Below are positions 6,452 to 9,285 of a stretch of DNA of 9,285 nucleotides, piece by piece (position 1 is the stretch's first letter; each line of letters starts with the position of its first letter). The notes below the pieces were generated by a model that made no database searches, was not told where the DNA came from, and saw only the letters and a program-made list of their open reading frames with translations. The DNA is from Ignavibacteriales bacterium. GTDB lineage: Bacteria > Bacteroidota > Ignavibacteria > Ignavibacteriales > Melioribacteraceae. The stretch lies in assembly GCA_027080245.1 (NCBI GenBank), contig JALWSN010000037.1, positions 1-9,285 on the forward strand, given 5' to 3'. The position numbers and the translations under genes are program-made.

Positions 6452-6862
6452 TTACCTCCAATTTATTAAAATAATAGCAAAAATAATTAAGTTAACAAAA
6501 TGAAACGCACTATTGATCAGTAAAAGTTTAAATCTTCGCCTCGCGAACAATCCGTCGATTAATGTAACCGTAGCCACAAAGCCAACCCAAGCGGCAAGCG
6601 CCACTCTTAATGCGCCGATAAAGTTTGTCGCTCCGGTTAAAGAAATAAAATAAGCCGTTACCAAAGCCATGAAGAATTCGGCTACAAAAGTGACGAAATA
6701 ATTAAACTTAACGCTGGCGCCTTCGCGCAGTTCCTCCCTGGTTTTACCAACGGCGTTAAGCCATGCGTTTTTGAAAATCAACCCGTACCAAAGAAAACCC
6801 ACTGCAAAAGAAGCTACGGCGCTTACAAACACCGCCAAATAATTTACGCTTACATGTTGCAT
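6452..6862 (-). CDS. DUF1761 family membrane protein
   Basis: This 136 aa protein has four predicted membrane helices, at about residues 8-30, 54-76, 84-104 and 112-134. DUF1761 hallmarks are NYLAVFVSAVASFAVGFLWYG at the N-terminus (residues 7-27), the K-x-AW segment (31-34), the WVGFVATVTLIDGLF stretch (92-106) and the C-terminal LLINSAFHFVNLIIF (114-128). The family has no established biochemical function. Length is typical. The start is set by AGGAGT (6868-6873) 5 nt before the ATG. It lies 14 nt after the asparaginase stop, so the two genes are almost certainly co-transcribed. Confidence 0.92.
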   Translation of the reverse strand: MQHVSVNYLAVFVSAVASFAVGFLWYGLIFKNAWLNAVGKTREELREGASVKFNYFVTFVAEFFMALVTAYFISLTGATNFIGALRVALAAWVGFVATVTLIDGLFARRRFKLLLINSAFHFVNLIIFAIILINWR

Positions 6863-6876
6863 GATTTACTCCTATG

Positions 6877-7917
6877 TTAGTTGTTAGTTTTAAACATTTT
6901 AATTACCGGGCTTTGACTGTCGGTTGCCCAAGCGCGGAACATTCCCGGGGAATTGAATACGGTTACGATATTCCCGTTTCTGTCTATTCCAATCATTCCA
7001 CCTTCGGCTTTTTGCTTAACTAATTTCTTCATTATTACCCTTGTTGCGGCTTCTTTCAAGGAAAGATTTTTGTATTCCATTAAGGCGGAAATGTCGTATG
7101 CTACAACGTTTCTAATAAAGTATTCGCCTTGTCCGGTGCAGGAAATTGCGCAAGTTTGGTTGTTGGCGTAAGTGCCTGCTCCGATAATTGGTGAATCGCC
7201 TATGCGTCCGAATTTCTTAAACGGGATGCCCCCGGTAGACGTGCCTGCAGCTAAATTGCCGTGAATATCTAAAGCTACGCATCCGACGGTTCCGAATTTT
7301 TTGAAGGAACTGTTCTCGTTAGCCGACGTTTGTTTTTTTTGCGCTTTGTATTTTTTGAATTGCTTAAGCCGCCTGGGAGTGTAGAAGTAACTATTGGGAA
7401 CTGTTCTCAGTCCGATTTCTTTCGCGAAAGTGTCGGCGCCGTCGCCGGCTAACAAAACGTGCGGTGAAAGTTCCATTACTTTCCTTGCCGCCACAATAGG
7501 ATTTTTAATATGCTTAACACCAGCGACGGCCCCAGCGTTAATATTCGAACCGTCCATAATCGAAGCGTCCAATTCACACGTGCCAACGTCGGTCATTACG
7601 GCGCCTTTAGCGGCGTTAAACAAAGGCGAATTTTCAAGAACTTTAATTGCGCTTTCAACCGCATCTAAACTGCTGCCGCCGTTCTTCAGAATATTGTAAC
7701 CGGTTAGCAAAGCCTCTTTTAATTTTGTCCGGTACTGTTCGGCTCTTTCAGGTGGTAAATTCTGTGGCGTAATGTTTCCTGCACCTCCGTGCAAAACAAT
7801 TCCAAACTTGATTTTTTTTGTTTGTTTGTTCTTACCGTTATCTACCCGTTTAACGCAATTTGTAAAAAATAACAGAACAATTAATACTGTTGCAAATAAT
7901 TTGATTCGGGTTTTCAT
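6877..7917 (-). CDS. isoaspartyl peptidase/L-asparaginase, lipoprotein type
   Basis: This is a 346 aa N-terminal-nucleophile hydrolase of the plant-type asparaginase family. It removes isoaspartyl residues from dipeptides and hydrolyses L-asparagine after autocleavage into two subunits. LHGGAGNI (42-49) opens the alpha subunit. Cleavage is expected at G209/T210 in GTVG, which exposes T210 as nucleophile. Supporting residues are T228 in TSTGG, R238 and D241 in GRIGD, and T261-G262 in CTGQGE. A Lys-rich stretch (182-208) just before the cleavage site fits the flexible linker usual there. The N-terminus has a basic start, a hydrophobic core (7-18) and FFTN-C21, a plausible but imperfect lipobox since Phe replaces Leu at -3. 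The mature enzyme would then be a periplasm-facing lipoprotein. SD GAGG (7923-7926) sits 5 nt before the ATG. It is the second gene of the run, 33 nt after the 159 aa protein. Confidence 0.95.
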   Translation of the reverse strand: MKTRIKLFATVLIVLLFFTNCVKRVDNGKNKQTKKIKFGIVLHGGAGNITPQNLPPERAEQYRTKLKEALLTGYNILKNGGSSLDAVESAIKVLENSPLFNAAKGAVMTDVGTCELDASIMDGSNINAGAVAGVKHIKNPIVAARKVMELSPHVLLAGDGADTFAKEIGLRTVPNSYFYTPRRLKQFKKYKAQKKQTSANENSSFKKFGTVGCVALDIHGNLAAGTSTGGIPFKKFGRIGDSPIIGAGTYANNQTCAISCTGQGEYFIRNVVAYDISALMEYKNLSLKEAATRVIMKKLVKQKAEGGMIGIDRNGNIVTVFNSPGMFRAWATDSQSPVIKMFKTNN

Positions 7918-7950
7918 TTCTACCTCGAATTTTTGTGAACGTTTTTATTG

Positions 7951-8430
7951 TTAATTGTTAGTAGAATTTTCTTCCGCAACGAGAGATTTCTTTAATTGAG
8001 ACGCTTCATTTAAAATTATTAGAACCTGGCGGTAACTTGCCCCCAGTACCTTGGAGTGCAAGAAAGAATAAATCAATCCTTTTGCTAAATTCTTTTCCAG
8101 CGCCAAATATTCCGAAATAGCTTCCTTCATTTTTTTTGCATATTCAAGGTAATTTTTGAAAAAGTAATAGTCCGAAATTGAAACGCTTATTAAATCTTCG
8201 CTTTGCATTTCAATTAATTTGTTTAAGTTAAAAATTTTTCCCTGAAGTTCGCCTTCAATAATTTCAAGCTTGTTAATTGTTTTAGTTATTTTGCTATTTT
8301 TCCCCGAAGAAAATATTGAAGATGAAAATTTTGAACTGTCTCGGGATAAAATTTTCGTAAAACGCAAAAGCAGATTTTCGATTTCTTCTTTAAGGGATGC
8401 GCTTTGTTTAAGAACGTTTGTATTACTCAT
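7951..8430 (-). CDS. hypothetical helical protein
   Basis: This 159 aa protein is not one I recognise. It has no signal peptide and no convincing membrane segment, so it is probably cytoplasmic. It is rich in Lys, Glu, Leu, Ile and Ser. Two long amphipathic helical stretches (about 8-30 and 47-80) are separated by a Ser-rich loop (31-46) and followed by helices at about 88-127 and 132-151. Hydrophobic spacing in 53-75 and 94-122 suggests coiled-coil or helical-bundle packing. It is the first gene of the six-gene run. Its ATG has no SD but is preceded, 2 nt away, by AACGCA (8433-8438). Open-frame length, normal codon use and operon position support it as real. Confidence 0.75.
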   Translation of the reverse strand: MSNTNVLKQSASLKEEIENLLLRFTKILSRDSSKFSSSIFSSGKNSKITKTINKLEIIEGELQGKIFNLNKLIEMQSEDLISVSISDYYFFKNYLEYAKKMKEAISEYLALEKNLAKGLIYSFLHSKVLGASYRQVLIILNEASQLKKSLVAEENSTNN

Positions 8431-8504
8431 TATGCGTTAAAATTTTGTTGTATTTTTACTAAATTGTACTCGTTAAATTTTAAAGTTAATTAAGGAGCGC
8501 AGAT
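8431..8504. promoter_or_regulatory. divergent intergenic region with presumed promoters
   Basis: These 74 AT-rich bases separate the first gene of the - strand run from the + strand peptidase, so promoters for both directions should lie here. On the - strand a TACAAT -10-like hexamer is visible (complement of 8465-8470) without a clear -35 partner. On the + strand a TTGTTG occurs near 8446-8451 without a convincing -10. No operator-like palindrome is evident. Confidence 0.4.
8492..8497 (+). promoter_or_regulatory. strong SD that fixes a TTG start
   Basis: AAGGAG lies 7 nt before the TTG at 8505-8507. It is the best SD in the window. It places the peptidase start at this TTG rather than at the first in-frame ATG (8604-8606), which would lose the signal peptide. 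Confidence 0.85.
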
Positions 8505-9285
8505 TTGAAGAAGAACATTTTAAAATTAGCGTTAGCTCTGTTCCTTTTTGCAATATCGTTAAATATTGCACAGCAAAATAATAATAATTCTTATAAGTTC
8601 GAAATGATTTACCAAGTTAAAACAACTCCGGTAAAGACGCAATACCGAACGGGAACATGTTGGGATTTCGCGACTTCTTCGATGTTCGAAACCGAGCTGT
8701 TAAGACTTGGCAAGGGCGAATTCGACGTTGCTGAAATGTACATTGCCAGAATGGCGTACTTGTTAAAAGCCGATGAATACGTTCGTTTTCACGGCAAAAA
8801 TAATTTCGGTGAAGGCGGGCAGGCGCACGACGTGCTTTACGTAATGAAAAAATTTGGCGTTGTGCCACAATCCGTTTACAACGGCAATGTTGAGAACCCG
8901 AAAACTTACAACCATCGCGAGCTTGTGGCTGTTCTTAAAGGAATGTTAGACGGCGTGCTAAAGCAAAGTCACCCCAGTAAATATTGGCGTAAAGCCGTTA
9001 ACAAAGTTCTGGACGTTTACCTCGGAAAAGTTCCGCAAGAATTTTACTACAATGGTAAAAAATATACGCCCAAATCTTTCCTGAAAGCAAGCGGATTTAA
9101 TCCCGACAATTACGTAGAAATTACTTCCTTTACACACCATCCTTTTTATTCGAAGTTCATTCTGGAAGTGCCCGACAATTGGCTGCACGCCGAATATTAT
9201 AATGTACCAATCGATGAGTTGGTTGAAATAATGGACAATTCGTTGAAGCTTGGTTACTCGGTGGACTGGGACGGCGACGTTGGCA
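8505..9285 (+). CDS. secreted C1-family peptidase, bleomycin-hydrolase-like (5' part)
   Basis: The first 260 codons of a gene run off the window edge. The product resembles papain-fold aminopeptidases of the C1B (PepC/bleomycin hydrolase) family, as seen in Bacteroidota. Residues 2-22 form a signal peptide: KKN, a hydrophobic core, and likely cleavage after NIA (22/23). Export is therefore expected, unlike classical cytoplasmic PepC. The motif Q46-YRTGT-C52-WDF holds the oxyanion Gln and nucleophilic Cys at the family's six-residue spacing. Next come a helix rich in E and M (FETELLRLG, 60-68), NNFGEGGQAHDVLYVMKKFG (about 98-117) and a long insertion-like segment. The catalytic His and Asn should lie beyond the edge. 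The start is TTG, with AAGGAG 7 nt upstream; frames opening only at ATG miss the signal peptide. Confidence 0.9.
   Translation, partial: MKKNILKLALALFLFAISLNIAQQNNNNSYKFEMIYQVKTTPVKTQYRTGTCWDFATSSMFETELLRLGKGEFDVAEMYIARMAYLLKADEYVRFHGKNNFGEGGQAHDVLYVMKKFGVVPQSVYNGNVENPKTYNHRELVAVLKGMLDGVLKQSHPSKYWRKAVNKVLDVYLGKVPQEFYYNGKKYTPKSFLKASGFNPDNYVEITSFTHHPFYSKFILEVPDNWLHAEYYNVPIDELVEIMDNSLKLGYSVDWDGDVG

Noticed and set aside
6455..6459. GGAGG at the end of the DUF1761 gene as the SD of the 339 aa protein.
   Set aside because: It is about 50 nt from the ATG. No start codon lies at proper spacing in frame, and an in-frame stop at 6429-6431 intervenes.
8617..8868. 83-codon - strand frame opposite the peptidase.
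   Set aside because: It is a shadow of the TTG-started peptidase frame, which carries the signal peptide and catalytic motif.

Overview
The window looks like chromosomal DNA from a low-to-moderate GC Gram-negative bacterium of the Bacteroidota/Ignavibacteriota/Chlorobiota group. This placement is inferred from gene content and protein style, not from any marker gene. The clues are a long (413 aa) IspH of the plant/cyanobacterial type, a lipoprotein-type isoaspartyl peptidase/asparaginase, a secreted bleomycin-hydrolase-like C1 peptidase, a small DUF6249-like membrane protein, and a mix of Shine-Dalgarno (SD) and SD-less starts. No rRNA, tRNA, CRISPR array, transposase or phage gene is visible.

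Layout. (1) 118-1068, + strand: thioredoxin reductase trxB, closed by a strong hairpin terminator at 1101-1125. (2) 1183-1521, - strand: a 112 aa three-helix membrane protein convergent with trxB. (3) 1522-2716: a gene-free stretch of about 1.2 kb between divergent genes. It is packed with repeats: two diverged copies of a structured element of about 210-240 bp (1808-2021 and 2341-2580), two GC-rich hairpins (2029-2055 and 2086-2108), short AAGTCTTAA direct repeats, and an inverted cluster of AATCTGTG octamers (2160-2240). (4) 2717-3958, + strand: ispH, the last enzyme of the MEP isoprenoid pathway. (5) 8430 down to 3996, - strand: a tightly packed run of six genes, probably one operon. In transcription order these are a 159 aa helical protein of unknown function, a lipoprotein-type isoaspartyl peptidase/L-asparaginase, a DUF1761 membrane protein, a 339 aa polytopic membrane protein with ECF-transporter-like character, a THEP1-like P-loop NTPase, and an EamA/DMT-family transporter. 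Gaps between them are 33, 14, 47, 6 and 3 nt. (6) 8505 to the window edge, + strand: a secreted C1-family peptidase starting at TTG and cut off by the window end. It diverges from the six-gene run across 74 bp.

How the genes fit together. trxB and ispH are housekeeping genes: thiol redox balance and isoprenoid precursor supply. The six-gene run mixes a periplasmic amidase/peptidase with three multi-spanning membrane proteins and a small NTPase, which suggests uptake or efflux of a small metabolite. The substrate cannot be read from the sequence. The NTPase and the 339 aa protein lie 6 nt apart and are the best candidate for an undescribed functional pair.

The observations most worth a second look are that ECF-like/THEP1-like pair, the duplicated structured intergenic element, and an AACGCA word found just upstream of each of the four genes that lack a convincing SD and upstream of none of the SD-bearing ones.
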